This document shows, in pieces, positions 1 through 8,792 of a DNA stretch of 64,000 bases. This DNA comes from Pseudomonas parafulva (GTDB lineage Bacteria > Pseudomonadota > Gammaproteobacteria > Pseudomonadales > Pseudomonadaceae): positions 4,712,001 to 4,776,000 of the forward strand of contig NZ_CP009747.1 of assembly GCF_000800255.1 (NCBI RefSeq), given 5' to 3'. A program made the translations under genes and the position numbers. Under the pieces are notes generated by a model. That model was not told where the DNA came from. It saw nothing but the letters and a program-made list of their open reading frames with translations, and ran no database searches. Within the stretch, counting starts at the first letter, position 1. Each line of letters opens with the position of its first letter.

Positions 1-609
1 GCCCATTTCTTCCATGGCGTTGCACATGGCGGTACGGATTTCGTGGTCGTGGTCGCACGGCGGAACCGGGAAGTAGCCGCCTTTGACGGCCGGGCGGTGG
101 CCCTTGTTGCCGCCTTCGACGTCCTGGTCGGTCATCCAGGAGCCTTGCTCGGAGTAGATCTTGAACATCGAGCCGGAGATGTCCGACTTGAACTTGACCT
201 GGTCGAAGATGAAGAACTCAGGCTCAGGGCCGACGAATACGGTGTCACCGATACCGGTGGACTTCAGGAACTCTTCGGCGCGCTTGGCGATGGCGCGTGG
301 GTCGCGGTCGTAGCCTTGCATGGTGGAAGGTTCGATGACGTCGCAGACCAGGATCAGGGTCGGCTCTTCGGTGAACGGGTCGAGCACGGCGGACGAATCG
401 TCCGGCAGCAGGATCATGTCGGAGGCTTCGATGCCTTTCCAGCCTTCGATGGAGGAGCCGTCGAACATCTTGCCGGCTTCGAAGAACTCATCATCCAGCG
501 CATCGCGAGCCGGCATGGTGACGTGGTGCTGTTTGCCTTTGGTGTCCGTGAAACGCAGATCAATCCACTTGACGTCATGATCTTTGATGAGTTGAACCGA
601 CTTCGACAT
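1..609 (-). CDS. glnA: Glutamine synthetase type I, N-terminal 203 codons (partial)
   Basis: Makes glutamine from glutamate, ammonia and ATP; the central cytoplasmic ammonia-assimilating enzyme. Reading leftward from ATG at 609 gives [20 protein letters not shown], then the FDGSSIEGW segment (about residues 50-58) and the metal-binding [10 protein letters not shown] segment (about 128-137), both typical of GlnA. The frame is open to the window edge, so only the first 203 of about 468 residues are present. GGAGGA lies six bases upstream of the ATG. It is divergent from thiI and preceded by a sigma-54 promoter and an NtrC-type site, as expected for a nitrogen-controlled gene. Identification is secure. 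Confidence 0.97.
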   Translation of the reverse strand, partial: MSKSVQLIKDHDVKWIDLRFTDTKGKQHHVTMPARDALDDEFFEAGKMFDGSSIEGWKGIEASDMILLPDDSSAVLDPFTEEPTLILVCDVIEPSTMQGYDRDPRAIAKRAEEFLKSTGIGDTVFVGPEPEFFIFDQVKFKSDISGSMFKIYSEQGSWMTDQDVEGGNKGHRPAVKGGYFPVPPCDHDHEIRTAMCNAMEEMG

Positions 610-708
610 GTTGTCCTCCGGATGGTCTAGAGCGCGGTAGGCCGCTGCCCTGGAAAAAGGGTGTCGCCGGGCGCGGATAGTCGGCCAAGCTTACCTGCAT
701 CACAAGGG

Positions 709-724
709 AGCAAATTGTATGCCA
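709..724 (-). promoter_or_regulatory. Sigma-54 (RpoN) promoter of glnA
   Basis: On the minus strand the sequence is TGGCATACAATTTGCT, matching TGGCAC-N5-TTGCW with GG and GC exactly 10 bases apart. It lies about 100 bp upstream of the glnA start. glnA is classically RpoN-dependent in gamma-proteobacteria, so sequence and family knowledge agree. No transcript evidence is available here. Confidence 0.85.
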
Positions 725-828
725 GTGCCCGAAAATGGCTAGGGCGGGATAAAAGGCGGCGTCCATAGGCATCTAAGGGCACCCTGCAACGGCGATATGC
801 ACCTAAAAAAGGCGTCATTCGCTGGCAA

Positions 829-845
829 TGCACTGATATGGTGCG
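829..845. promoter_or_regulatory. NtrC-type enhancer site upstream of glnA
   Basis: TGCACTGATATGGTGCG has the dyad GCAC-N7-GTGC, the same geometry as strong NtrC sites. It lies about 110 bp upstream of the sigma-54 promoter, a normal enhancer distance. A weaker one-sided GCACC motif near 799-803 could be a second, lower-affinity site. Confidence 0.7.
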
Positions 846-985
846 TAGGTGGGGCAGGCGTGCTTTGTTTGAGGGCTGCGGCGATTCATCAGCCATCAGG
901 CCGCTAAAAGCACTGTCAGACCGCCACGCGGCACCTATCTGTAAACCTCTGATCAAAAGTTGCTCAAATCTCTACCTGTTTCCGC

Positions 986-991
986 TATAAT
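986..991 (+). promoter_or_regulatory. Candidate -10 box for thiI
   Basis: A perfect TATAAT hexamer lies 45 bp upstream of the thiI ATG. No -35 at 17-bp spacing is convincing (TTGCTC at 960-965 is 20 bp away), so this is a probable but not complete sigma-70 promoter. Confidence 0.5.
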
Positions 992-1036
992 TCGCGCCCC
1001 TCATTTTCGGCAGGCTCCGCGCGCGCTGTTAACCCA

Positions 1037-2491
1037 ATGAAACTTATCGTCAAAGTCTTCCCAGAGATCACCATCAAGAGCCGGCCAGTGCGCAAGCGCT
1101 TCATCCGCCAGCTCGGCAAGAACATCCGCAACGTGCTCAAGGATCTGGATCCGGAGCTCGTGGTCAACGGTGTCTGGGACAATCTCGAAGTGGTCACCCG
1201 CCTCGAGGACGAGAAGATTCAGCGCGAGATGATCGAGCGCCTGACCTGCACCCCGGGGATCACCCACTTCCTGCAAGTGCAGGAGTATCCGCTGGGCGAC
1301 TTCGACGACATCGTCGAAAAATGCAGGCAGCACTACGGTCATCTGCTGGCCGGCAAACGCTTCTCCGTGCGCTGCAAGCGCGGCGGTCACCACGATTTCA
1401 CCTCGATGGACGTCGACCGCTACGTCGGTAGCCAGTTGCGCCAGCAGTGCGGCGCCGCCGGTATCGACCTCAAGCGTCCGGAAGTAGTGGTGCGCCTGGA
1501 GATCCGCGACCAGCGCCTGTTCGTCATCCACAGTCAGCACGACGGTATCGGCGGCTACCCGCTGGGCGCGCTGGAGCAGACGCTGGTGCTGATGTCCGGT
1601 GGCTTCGACTCCACCGTGGCGGCCTACCAGATGATGCGCCGCGGCCTGATGACCCATTTCTGCTTCTTCAACCTCGGCGGTCGCGCCCACGAGCTGGGGG
1701 TGATGGAAGTCGCTCACTTCCTGTGGAAGAAGTACGGCAGCAGCCAGCGCGTGCTGTTCATCAGCGTGCCGTTCGAAGAAGTGGTCGGCGAGATCCTCGG
1801 CAAGGTCGACAACAGCTACATGGGCGTCACTCTCAAGCGCATGATGCTGCGCGCCGCCGCGCGCATGGCCGAGCGTTTGCAGATCGATGCCCTGGTCACC
1901 GGCGAGGCGATTTCCCAGGTGTCGAGCCAGACCCTGCCGAACCTGGCGATCATCGACTCGGCCACCGACAAGCTGGTGCTGCGCCCGCTGTTGGCCAGCC
2001 ACAAGCAGGACATCATCGACACCGCCTACCAGATCGGCACCGCCGATTTCGCCAAGCACATGCCCGAGTACTGCGGCGTGATTTCGGTGAACCCGACCAC
2101 CCATGCCAAGCGTCACCGCATGGAGCACGAAGAGAAGCAGTTCGAGATGGCCGTGCTTGAACGCGCCATCGAGCGCGCCCGGTTCATCTCCATCGACCAT
2201 GTGATCGACGAGCTGGGCAAGGACATCGAGGTCGAGGAAGTGGCGCAGGCGATGCCTGGCCAGATCGTCGTCGATATCCGCCACCCCGATGCCCAGGAAG
2301 ACGAGCCGCTGGTGCTCGACGGCATCGAGGTGCAGGTCATGCCGTTCTACGCCATCAACAGCAAGTTCAAGCACCTGGACGACACGCGCCAGTACTTGCT
2401 GTATTGCGACAAGGGTGTGATGAGCCGTTTGCACGCACACCATCTGCTCAGTGAGGGACATGCCAATGTGCGTGTTTATCGTCCGGCATAA
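1037..2491 (+). CDS. thiI: tRNA 4-thiouridine synthase / thiazole sulfur carrier ThiI
   Basis: Cytoplasmic ATP-dependent sulfurtransferase that forms 4-thiouridine at position 8 of tRNA and supplies sulfur for the thiamine thiazole ring. The 484-residue protein has an N-terminal ferredoxin-like and THUMP region, a PP-loop SGGFDST near residues 185-190, and a C-terminal rhodanese domain ending with [10 protein letters not shown], whose Cys is the persulfide carrier. That C-terminal extension is the long enterobacterial-type form. ATG at 1037 follows the TATAAT box by 45 bp. It is divergent from glnA and upstream of typA. Confidence 0.96.
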   Translation: MKLIVKVFPEITIKSRPVRKRFIRQLGKNIRNVLKDLDPELVVNGVWDNLEVVTRLEDEKIQREMIERLTCTPGITHFLQVQEYPLGDFDDIVEKCRQHYGHLLAGKRFSVRCKRGGHHDFTSMDVDRYVGSQLRQQCGAAGIDLKRPEVVVRLEIRDQRLFVIHSQHDGIGGYPLGALEQTLVLMSGGFDSTVAAYQMMRRGLMTHFCFFNLGGRAHELGVMEVAHFLWKKYGSSQRVLFISVPFEEVVGEILGKVDNSYMGVTLKRMMLRAAARMAERLQIDALVTGEAISQVSSQTLPNLAIIDSATDKLVLRPLLASHKQDIIDTAYQIGTADFAKHMPEYCGVISVNPTTHAKRHRMEHEEKQFEMAVLERAIERARFISIDHVIDELGKDIEVEEVAQAMPGQIVVDIRHPDAQEDEPLVLDGIEVQVMPFYAINSKFKHLDDTRQYLLYCDKGVMSRLHAHHLLSEGHANVRVYRPA

Positions 2492-2498
2492 GACGCCA

Positions 2499-2530
2499 GG
2501 GCTGTATGGCGGCAGCATCCGCCATCGCCC
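2499..2530. terminator. Hairpin after thiI, no U-tract
   Basis: GGGC-N4-TGGCGG-CAGCAT-CCGCCA-N2-GCCC forms a two-part stem eight bases past the thiI stop. Without a T-run it may be a processing or weak termination hairpin. Confidence 0.4.
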
Positions 2531-2618
2531 TCCCGACCCACGGGCCCGCTGAGTCTGCTTTCGTACATATTCGCCGCCTACACTGGCGGCCACCGAATCC
2601 TCTGCACGAGATACAGTT

Positions 2619-4439
2619 GTGATCGAAAATCTGCGTAACATCGCCATCATCGCCCACGTTGACCATGGTAAAACCACCCTGGTCGACAAACTCCTGCGCC
2701 AGTCCGGCACCCTGGAACGTAACGAGCTCAACGACGAGCGCGTCATGGACTCCAACGACCAGGAAAAAGAGCGCGGCATCACCATTCTGGCGAAGAACAC
2801 CGCCATCAACTGGAATGGCTACCACATCAACATCGTCGACACCCCCGGCCACGCCGACTTCGGTGGCGAGGTCGAGCGTGTGATGTCGATGGTCGACTCG
2901 GTGCTGCTGCTGGTCGACGCCCAGGACGGCCCGATGCCGCAAACCCGCTTCGTGACCAAGAAGGCCTTCGAAGCCGGCCTGAAGCCGATCGTCGTGATCA
3001 ACAAGGTCGACCGTCCGGGCGCGCGTCCTGACTGGGTCCTGGACCAGATCTTCGACCTGTTCGACAACCTCGGCGCCACTGACGACCAACTGGACTTCCA
3101 AGTGGTCTACGCCTCGGCCCTGAACGGCATCGCCGGCCTGGACCACACCGCCATGGCCGAAGACATGACCCCGCTGTACCAGTCGATCGTCGACAACGTA
3201 CCTGCGCCTTCGGTTGACCGTGACGGTCCGTTCCAGATGCAAATCTCCGCACTGGACTACAACAGCTTCCTCGGCGTCATCGGCGTTGGCCGTATCGCCC
3301 GTGGTCGCGTCAAGCCGAACACTCCGGTGGTCGCCATCGACACCGACGGCAAGAAGCGCAACGGCCGTATCCTCAAGCTGATGGGTCACCACGGTCTGCA
3401 CCGTGTGGACGTCGAAGAAGCCCAGGCCGGCGACATCGTCTGCATCAGCGGTTTCGACGAGCTGTTCATCTCCGACACCCTGTGCGCACCGGACGCGGTC
3501 GAAGCGATGAAGCCGCTGACCGTCGACGAGCCCACCGTTTCGATGACCTTCCAGGTCAACGACTCGCCGTTCTGCGGCAAGGAAGGCAAGTTCGTCACCA
3601 GCCGTAACATCAAGGACCGTCTGGACAAAGAGCTGCTGTACAACGTAGCCCTGCGCGTTCAAGAGACCGACTCCCCGGACAAGTTCAAGGTCTCCGGCCG
3701 TGGTGAACTGCACCTGTCGGTACTGATCGAAACCATGCGCCGTGAAGGCTTCGAGATGGCCGTAGGCCGTCCTGAAGTGATCATCCGCGAAGTGGATGGC
3801 GTCAAGCAGGAACCGTTCGAGAACGTCACCATCGACATTCCTGAAGAATCCCAGGGCAAGGTGATGGAAGAGATGGGCCTGCGTAAGGGCGACCTGACCA
3901 ACATGGTGCCGGATGGCAAAGGCCGTGTGCGTCTGGAGTACAACATCCCGGCCCGTGGTCTGATCGGTTTCCGTAACCAGTTCCTGACCCTGACCAACGG
4001 CGCAGGCATCCTGACCTCGATCTTCGACCGCTACGACACCATGAAGTCGGGCCAGATGTCCGGTCGTCTGAACGGCGTCCTGGTGTCGGTCGAAACCGGC
4101 AAGGCTCTGACCTACTCGCTGGAAACCCTGCAGGCGCGCGGCAAGCTGTTCGTCGAGCACGGCCAGGAGATCTACAACGGTCAGATCATCGGTCTGAACA
4201 GCCGTGACAACGACCTGGGCGTGAACCCGACCAAGGGCAAGAAACTGGACAACATGCGTGCTTCGGGCAAAGACGAAGTCATCGCCCTGGTTCCGCCGGT
4301 TCGCCACACCCTCGAGCAGGCCCTGGAATTCATCCAGGACGACGAGCTGTGCGAAGTGACGCCCAAGTCGATCCGTCTGCGCAAGAAGATCCTGGACGAA
4401 GGCGAGCGTACCCGCGCTGCCAAGAAAGCCAAGAACTGA
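2619..4439 (+). CDS. typA: Ribosome-associated translational GTPase TypA/BipA
   Basis: EF-G-like GTPase that binds ribosomes and supports 50S assembly and stress or low-temperature growth. The 606-residue length is normal. GTPase motifs are in order: AHVDHGKTT (about residues 10-18), [14 protein letters not shown] and NKVDRP, followed by EF-G-like domains and the BipA-specific C-terminal region. Translation starts at GTG 2619 ([10 protein letters not shown], read as Met); the SD is weak. A strong rho-independent terminator follows. Identification is secure. Confidence 0.96.
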   Translation: MIENLRNIAIIAHVDHGKTTLVDKLLRQSGTLERNELNDERVMDSNDQEKERGITILAKNTAINWNGYHINIVDTPGHADFGGEVERVMSMVDSVLLLVDAQDGPMPQTRFVTKKAFEAGLKPIVVINKVDRPGARPDWVLDQIFDLFDNLGATDDQLDFQVVYASALNGIAGLDHTAMAEDMTPLYQSIVDNVPAPSVDRDGPFQMQISALDYNSFLGVIGVGRIARGRVKPNTPVVAIDTDGKKRNGRILKLMGHHGLHRVDVEEAQAGDIVCISGFDELFISDTLCAPDAVEAMKPLTVDEPTVSMTFQVNDSPFCGKEGKFVTSRNIKDRLDKELLYNVALRVQETDSPDKFKVSGRGELHLSVLIETMRREGFEMAVGRPEVIIREVDGVKQEPFENVTIDIPEESQGKVMEEMGLRKGDLTNMVPDGKGRVRLEYNIPARGLIGFRNQFLTLTNGAGILTSIFDRYDTMKSGQMSGRLNGVLVSVETGKALTYSLETLQARGKLFVEHGQEIYNGQIIGLNSRDNDLGVNPTKGKKLDNMRASGKDEVIALVPPVRHTLEQALEFIQDDELCEVTPKSIRLRKKILDEGERTRAAKKAKN

Positions 4440-4457
4440 GTCAGCGCTGGCTGAATG

Positions 4458-4494
4458 AAAACGCCCCCGGTCGAAAGGCCGGGGGCGTTTTTTT
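4458..4494 (+). terminator. Rho-independent terminator of typA
   Basis: ACGCCCCCGG and CCGGGGGCGT arms enclose a short TCGAAAGG loop and are followed by a run of T. It starts 19 bp after the typA stop. Confidence 0.92.
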
Positions 4495-4531
4495 AGCGGC
4501 AAGCGGCAAGCGGCAAGCGGCAAGCGGCAAG
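4495..4531. repeat. Heptamer tandem repeat (AAGCGGC)n
   Basis: About five consecutive copies of AAGCGGC follow directly on the typA terminator T-run. The same heptamer occurs in opposite orientation, with about two copies, near 14078-14094 in the gap between the convergent phoD and ykgJ-type genes. Confidence 0.85.
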
Positions 4532-4556
4532 TGTGCGGTGGGCTCACTGGGGTGAG

Positions 4557-6257
4557 CTAGGCGCCGAACTGCAAGGCGTTGGTCAGATCGCCCATGGGCT
4601 GCTGACCGCGAGCGATCATCGCCTCGTCGCGGTGCTTGAGACCTTCCAGGGTTTCCAGTTTGAACACCCGCGTGATGAAGCGCAGGATCGAGCCAGTGTC
4701 GTACACGGTGTGGTCGACCGTACCTTTACGGGCGAAGGGCGAGACCACCAGTGCGGGAATCCGTGAGCCAGGGCCCCATCTGTCGCCTGCCGGCGGGGCG
4801 ACGTGGTCCCACCAGCCGCCGTTTTCATCGACGGTGACGATCACCACCATGTCGTTCCATTGCGGGCCTTCTCGCAGCACCTTCAGCACGCGGTTGATAT
4901 GCCGGTCGCCGGACGCGACATCGGCATAGCCGGCGTGCATGTTGAGATTGCCTTGGGGCTTGTAGAAGGTCACCGCAGGCAGCGTTCCGGCTTGCGCGTC
5001 ACGTAGAAACAGATTGGTGGCCGGCGTGTCCCCCAGCCCTGCGTCGCGCAGTCTTCGCGTGCGCTCGGCGGGATTTTCAGGTCCCTGCTGCTGGAAGTAA
5101 TTGAACGGCTGGTGATGGAACTGGAAGTTGGGGATCTTCGGAATGCCGCCCGAATCCTTGAATTGCTCCAGGGTGGCTTGCCAGGCGCCCGCGTACCACG
5201 CCCAGTCCACGTTCTTTTTGGACAGCTTGTCGCCAATGTGTTCGTGCGTCTGCGCGACCATGACATTGGGCAATCCGGATTTGGAGTAGTCCGGGCGTTC
5301 TGGATCGCGTATCCATGTGGGCCAGTAGGGCGGCGCCAGGGTGTTCACGCCGTAGCCATCGGGTGTCAGGGCGCTGGGGCCAAACTGTGGAGGGCCGTCC
5401 ATGGCGCTGGCAGGCGAGGTGGGAAGCGGCTTGAGGCGCGGGTCGGTCGGGTCGTCGGACTGCAGCGTGGCGATCTGCGACTTGGCGACCGAGTTCAGCG
5501 CATCTGGGTAGTAGGGCGGTCTGGCTGCCACCAGATAGTGGTGATTGAGGAACGAGCCGCCGAAAGCACCCTGGAAGAAGTTGTCACAGAGCACGAACTC
5601 CTTGGCGACATCCCATAAGCGCAGCTCGTAGCGCGACTGCGCATAGTGGCCCATCACCAGCCCGCCCGAATCGCCCCAGGCGACGAACCCGTCGTTCTTG
5701 CCCCCGTTTATCTGCATCTGGTTCTGGTAGAACACATGCCACAAGTCGCGGGTCACGAGACTGAACGGCAAGTCTTCGCCCTGTGGACCTTTCAGCGCGA
5801 AAGGTGCGTTGGGCACGTTGTCCTGAAACGCCTGCCCGGTGGGGTAAGTCACGCCATCCACGGTCTGAGGCCCGACGTGCAGCACCCCTCCCCAGGGTGC
5901 AGGCAGCGACGGTAACGCGCTGCCATCTCGGTCGAGCTGGCGATAATCGGCTGGCGCCAGCGACGACAGCGGCTTCTGCAATCCGGGGAAGTCCGCGAAC
6001 AGGTTGTTGAAGCTGCGGTTCTCGGCATAGATCACCACGACGGTCTTGACCTGCCGTTGCAGCGCCTCGTCCAGTTCCACCGCGCCCAGCGGCGGGCGGC
6101 TGGGCGCCGTGCATGGCTTCTCGGTGTCCTCGCAAGCGCCCAGGGTCAGGCCGACCCCCAGCAGTGCGGCACCGCCGATGAAGCGTCTGCGGTTGGGGTC
6201 TTGAGGCGAAGGGCTTGGTGTCACGCCATCGCGTTTGTCTTTGGGGGTGTCTGTCAT
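4557..6257 (-). CDS. Phosphoesterase-family (acid phosphatase / phospholipase C-like) lipoprotein
   Basis: Predicted exported phosphoesterase (PF04185 type) releasing phosphate from organic phosphates. The N-terminus reads NRRRFIGGAALLGVGLTLGAC: a twin-arginine motif plus a lipobox Cys, so probably a Tat-exported lipoprotein. Family motifs visible are VIYAENRSFNNLF, DENGGWWDHVAPP and RIPALVVSPFARKG. I chose ATG 6257 (MTDTPKDK, 566 aa) over the upstream GTG at 6290, because the extension adds nothing family-like. It is the outermost gene of the leftward phosphate-scavenging run, with a terminator between it and the nucleotidase gene. Substrate is unknown; phospholipase activity is possible but not shown. 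Confidence 0.85.
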   Translation of the reverse strand: MTDTPKDKRDGVTPSPSPQDPNRRRFIGGAALLGVGLTLGACEDTEKPCTAPSRPPLGAVELDEALQRQVKTVVVIYAENRSFNNLFADFPGLQKPLSSLAPADYRQLDRDGSALPSLPAPWGGVLHVGPQTVDGVTYPTGQAFQDNVPNAPFALKGPQGEDLPFSLVTRDLWHVFYQNQMQINGGKNDGFVAWGDSGGLVMGHYAQSRYELRLWDVAKEFVLCDNFFQGAFGGSFLNHHYLVAARPPYYPDALNSVAKSQIATLQSDDPTDPRLKPLPTSPASAMDGPPQFGPSALTPDGYGVNTLAPPYWPTWIRDPERPDYSKSGLPNVMVAQTHEHIGDKLSKKNVDWAWYAGAWQATLEQFKDSGGIPKIPNFQFHHQPFNYFQQQGPENPAERTRRLRDAGLGDTPATNLFLRDAQAGTLPAVTFYKPQGNLNMHAGYADVASGDRHINRVLKVLREGPQWNDMVVIVTVDENGGWWDHVAPPAGDRWGPGSRIPALVVSPFARKGTVDHTVYDTGSILRFITRVFKLETLEGLKHRDEAMIARGQQPMGDLTNALQFGA

Positions 6258-6325
6258 GCTGGTGATTACCTGAGGTCTGCACGTGTCCACGATCTACTGG
6301 GCAGAGTAGCGAGCGCAGATGACTG

Positions 6326-6359
6326 AAAAAAAACACGGGTCACTGCACGCCAGTGACCC
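6326..6359 (-). terminator. Rho-independent terminator after the 5'-nucleotidase gene
   Basis: On the minus strand GGGTCACTG-N5-CAGTGACCC (perfect 9-bp stem) is followed by eight T. It lies 8 bp past the nucleotidase stop and upstream of the phosphoesterase gene, which may therefore have its own promoter or depend on read-through. Confidence 0.9.
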
Positions 6360-6367
6360 GCTCGCGA

Positions 6368-8098
6368 TCAGTTCTTGCGCACGATCCGCCCGGCGCTGTG
6401 CGTGGCACCGACGGGGATCGCTTGTTGTTCGCGGTCGCGCAGATAGGCCAGCATCGCGTCCAGGTCGATCCGCTTGCTGTCGACCACATTCGTGCCTTGC
6501 TTGAACACCGAGAAGCGCTCCGCGCCTGCCGCCAGGAACGAGTTGGCGACGATGCGATAGCGCGTGTTCATGTCCACCGCTCGCCCCTCCAGGCGCAGGC
6601 TGCCGGGTACCACGTAGCTGCCGGCTGGACGTTTGGCATCCCATTGGTAACTGAATCCCTGGGAAATCTGCAGTATGTTGCTGTCGCTGGCGCCGAACTG
6701 CTGGTTGAGCAAGGCCAGCAATTGTTCGCCCGTCAGGTCCATCAACACCAGGGTATTGCCGAAGGGCTGCACGCTGGCGACTTGCGCATAGGTCAGGCCC
6801 CTGCCAGGGGACTGTTGCAGATCGGCGCGAATGCCGCCGACATTCATGAAGGCGATCTGCGCGCCCCACTGGCGGGTCATGGCCAGTTGCGAATCGGCGA
6901 CCAAGTCGCCTAGTGGAGACTCACCGTTGCGCTCCTGGCGCTCGCTCACCAGGGGCACGGCGATGCGCCCGGCCGGCGCCTCGAGCACGGCTGCGCTACG
7001 CGCCTCAACCTCTTGCTCAAGGGCGGCGAGTTTGGCGTTCTGTGGATAACGCTGAGGATCGGCCAGCAGGTTGTGCGCGGTGACGGCGGTCACCGCATGG
7101 GTGCCGGGCGTGACACGCAGGGTCAACTGCGTCAGCAGGTGGCCGTAAGAGCCGCCTTGGCTGACCGACAATTTACCCACCTTGCACAGGTAGCCCTGGT
7201 GCGTATGGGCGGTGAGCAGTGCGTCCACCGCCGGATCCAGGCGCTGCGCCACCTCGACGATGTCGCCCTTGAGCTGGCTGCAATCGCTTTGGTCGAACGC
7301 TTCTGGCGTACTGCCGCCCTGGTGCACCATGGCGACGATGGCGTTCACGCCTTGGGCCTTGAGATCAGGGATCACACGGTTGATCGCTTCGGCTTCGTCG
7401 CTGGCCTGCAATCCTTGCATGCCCTTGGCACTGACCACCTGCGCCACATCGCGCAACACCGCGCCGACGAAGGCGATCTTCACCCCACGGCGCTCCTCGA
7501 TACGGTAGGCCGCGAACAGCGGCTTGCCGGTGTCGGTGTCGACGAGGTTGGCAGCGATGTATGGGTAACCGCCGCCGGCGAAATCAGGCCGGAAGGTGCA
7601 GGCCTGTTGCGGTCGATTGGATTGGCAGCCGCCGTTGATCTGTCGCAGCAGTTCGGCTTTGCCATTGTCCAGTTCGTGGTTGCCCACGGTGCTGAACAGC
7701 AGCCCCATGTCGCGCAAGGCCTCGAGCGTGGGTTCATCGGCCCACATCGCCGAAATGGCCGGGCTGCCGCCGATCAGATCGCCATTGCCGACGAACAGCA
7801 ATTGCGGGTCTTGGGCGCGCAGTTGGTCGAGCATGCCGCCCAAGGTGGCGATCCCTCCGGCGGCGAGGCTGTGCTCGGCGCCGCTGGCATCCTTGTAGCG
7901 CCAGGGATTGGCCTGAAGGTAGCCGTGCAGGTCGTTGATGGCGACGATGTTGATCTCCACCGGTTCGCTCGGTGCGACGCTGGGCGTCTGGCTGCAGGCG
8001 GCCAGCGCCGCGCACGCCAGCATCGCCGCCAGGCCGCGAGCGTGACGCAGGGCAGTGGACAGGCGCAGTTTTCTGTCGGACGAAGTAAAGGCTTTCAC
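6368..8098 (-). CDS. 5'-nucleotidase / UshA-type metallophosphoesterase lipoprotein
   Basis: Predicted envelope enzyme that dephosphorylates nucleotides. It starts at GTG 8098 (VKAFTSSDRK), with GAGAG seven bases upstream, giving 576 aa. The signal ends in a lipobox (LAAC), so it is probably lipid-anchored. Metallophosphatase motifs are in order: INDLHGYL, GNGDLIGG, STVGNHELDNG, VHQGG and TAHTHQ, followed by a 5'-nucleotidase C-terminal substrate domain. It is 23 bp downstream of exbB and followed by a terminator. With the linked TonB system it suggests use of nucleotides or DNA breakdown products as phosphate source; that link is inference. Confidence 0.87.
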   Translation of the reverse strand: MKAFTSSDRKLRLSTALRHARGLAAMLACAALAACSQTPSVAPSEPVEINIVAINDLHGYLQANPWRYKDASGAEHSLAAGGIATLGGMLDQLRAQDPQLLFVGNGDLIGGSPAISAMWADEPTLEALRDMGLLFSTVGNHELDNGKAELLRQINGGCQSNRPQQACTFRPDFAGGGYPYIAANLVDTDTGKPLFAAYRIEERRGVKIAFVGAVLRDVAQVVSAKGMQGLQASDEAEAINRVIPDLKAQGVNAIVAMVHQGGSTPEAFDQSDCSQLKGDIVEVAQRLDPAVDALLTAHTHQGYLCKVGKLSVSQGGSYGHLLTQLTLRVTPGTHAVTAVTAHNLLADPQRYPQNAKLAALEQEVEARSAAVLEAPAGRIAVPLVSERQERNGESPLGDLVADSQLAMTRQWGAQIAFMNVGGIRADLQQSPGRGLTYAQVASVQPFGNTLVLMDLTGEQLLALLNQQFGASDSNILQISQGFSYQWDAKRPAGSYVVPGSLRLEGRAVDMNTRYRIVANSFLAAGAERFSVFKQGTNVVDSKRIDLDAMLAYLRDREQQAIPVGATHSAGRIVRKN

Positions 8099-8121
8099 GT
8101 GTGAACTCTCGTAGTCCGGCC

Positions 8122-8769
8122 TCAGGCCGTGCGGTAGTGCGGTGCCTGCACGGGCGTCAGCTCGGCGGGCGCCGTCACCCGAGCACCCATGGAGGCACGG
8201 ATCAGCAGCATCTTGAGCTGGTCGTTGATGCGCTCCAGGCGATCCTGGAACAGGTTGTGGAAGACCACGCAGAACAGGGCGATGGCGATGCCCAGGCCGG
8301 TGGCATAGAGCGCTGTGCCGATGCCGGCGGAAATCTGCCCTGGGTCGGACACACCGGCGCTGGCCAGTGCCTTGAAGGTGTCGATGATGCCCAGGATGGT
8401 GCCAAGCAGTCCGAGCAGCGGGGCCGCCGTGACGATGGTCTCGACGATCCACAAGCTGCGCGCCAGGGGCGCCCGGGAAGCGAGATACTGGGTTTCGACG
8501 ACGTCGTCCAGGTCCTTGCGGCTGCCACCAGCGTGTTTCTGTTTAAGCACTTCCCGGACCATGTCCATGGGCAGGCTCTTGCGTGCGGTCACCTCTTCGC
8601 TCAAGCCGCGTTCGTTCTGCACGGCCGGGGTGAGTTGCGCCAGCAGCCGGGCAGCCTGCTTGCGTACGTAGGTGAAATACAGCGAGCGTTCGATGATGAT
8701 GAACACGGCGATCGCCAGCGCGCCGTACATCACATAGAAGGTCACATCGTGCATCAGGTCGGTGTTCAT
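8122..8769 (-). CDS. exbB: ExbB/TolQ-family proton channel subunit
   Basis: Inner-membrane MotA/TolQ/ExbB protein that, with ExbD, converts proton-motive force into TonB movement. 215 aa with a first TM segment near residues 13-30 (YGALAIAVFIIIE) and two more in the C-terminal half (TAAPLLGLLGTILGII, TALYATGLGIAIALF). It is separated from exbD by tonB and the receptor gene, which is unusual because exbB and exbD are normally adjacent. ATG 8769 lies 23 bp after the receptor stop. Confidence 0.9.
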   Translation of the reverse strand: MNTDLMHDVTFYVMYGALAIAVFIIIERSLYFTYVRKQAARLLAQLTPAVQNERGLSEEVTARKSLPMDMVREVLKQKHAGGSRKDLDDVVETQYLASRAPLARSLWIVETIVTAAPLLGLLGTILGIIDTFKALASAGVSDPGQISAGIGTALYATGLGIAIALFCVVFHNLFQDRLERINDQLKMLLIRASMGARVTAPAELTPVQAPHYRTA

Positions 8770-8792
8770 GAAAGGCTCCGCTTGAGGTTGCG

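Noticed and set aside
1001..2809. 602-residue minus-strand open frame opposite thiI
   Set aside because: Long antisense frames are common in high-GC Pseudomonas DNA; its His/Val/Asp/Leu-rich composition is that of an antisense shadow and thiI is unequivocal.
8099..8452. Upstream extension of the 5'-nucleotidase frame
   Set aside because: It overlaps exbB in another frame and has Arg/Pro-rich shadow composition; the signal peptide and lipobox fix the start at 8098.
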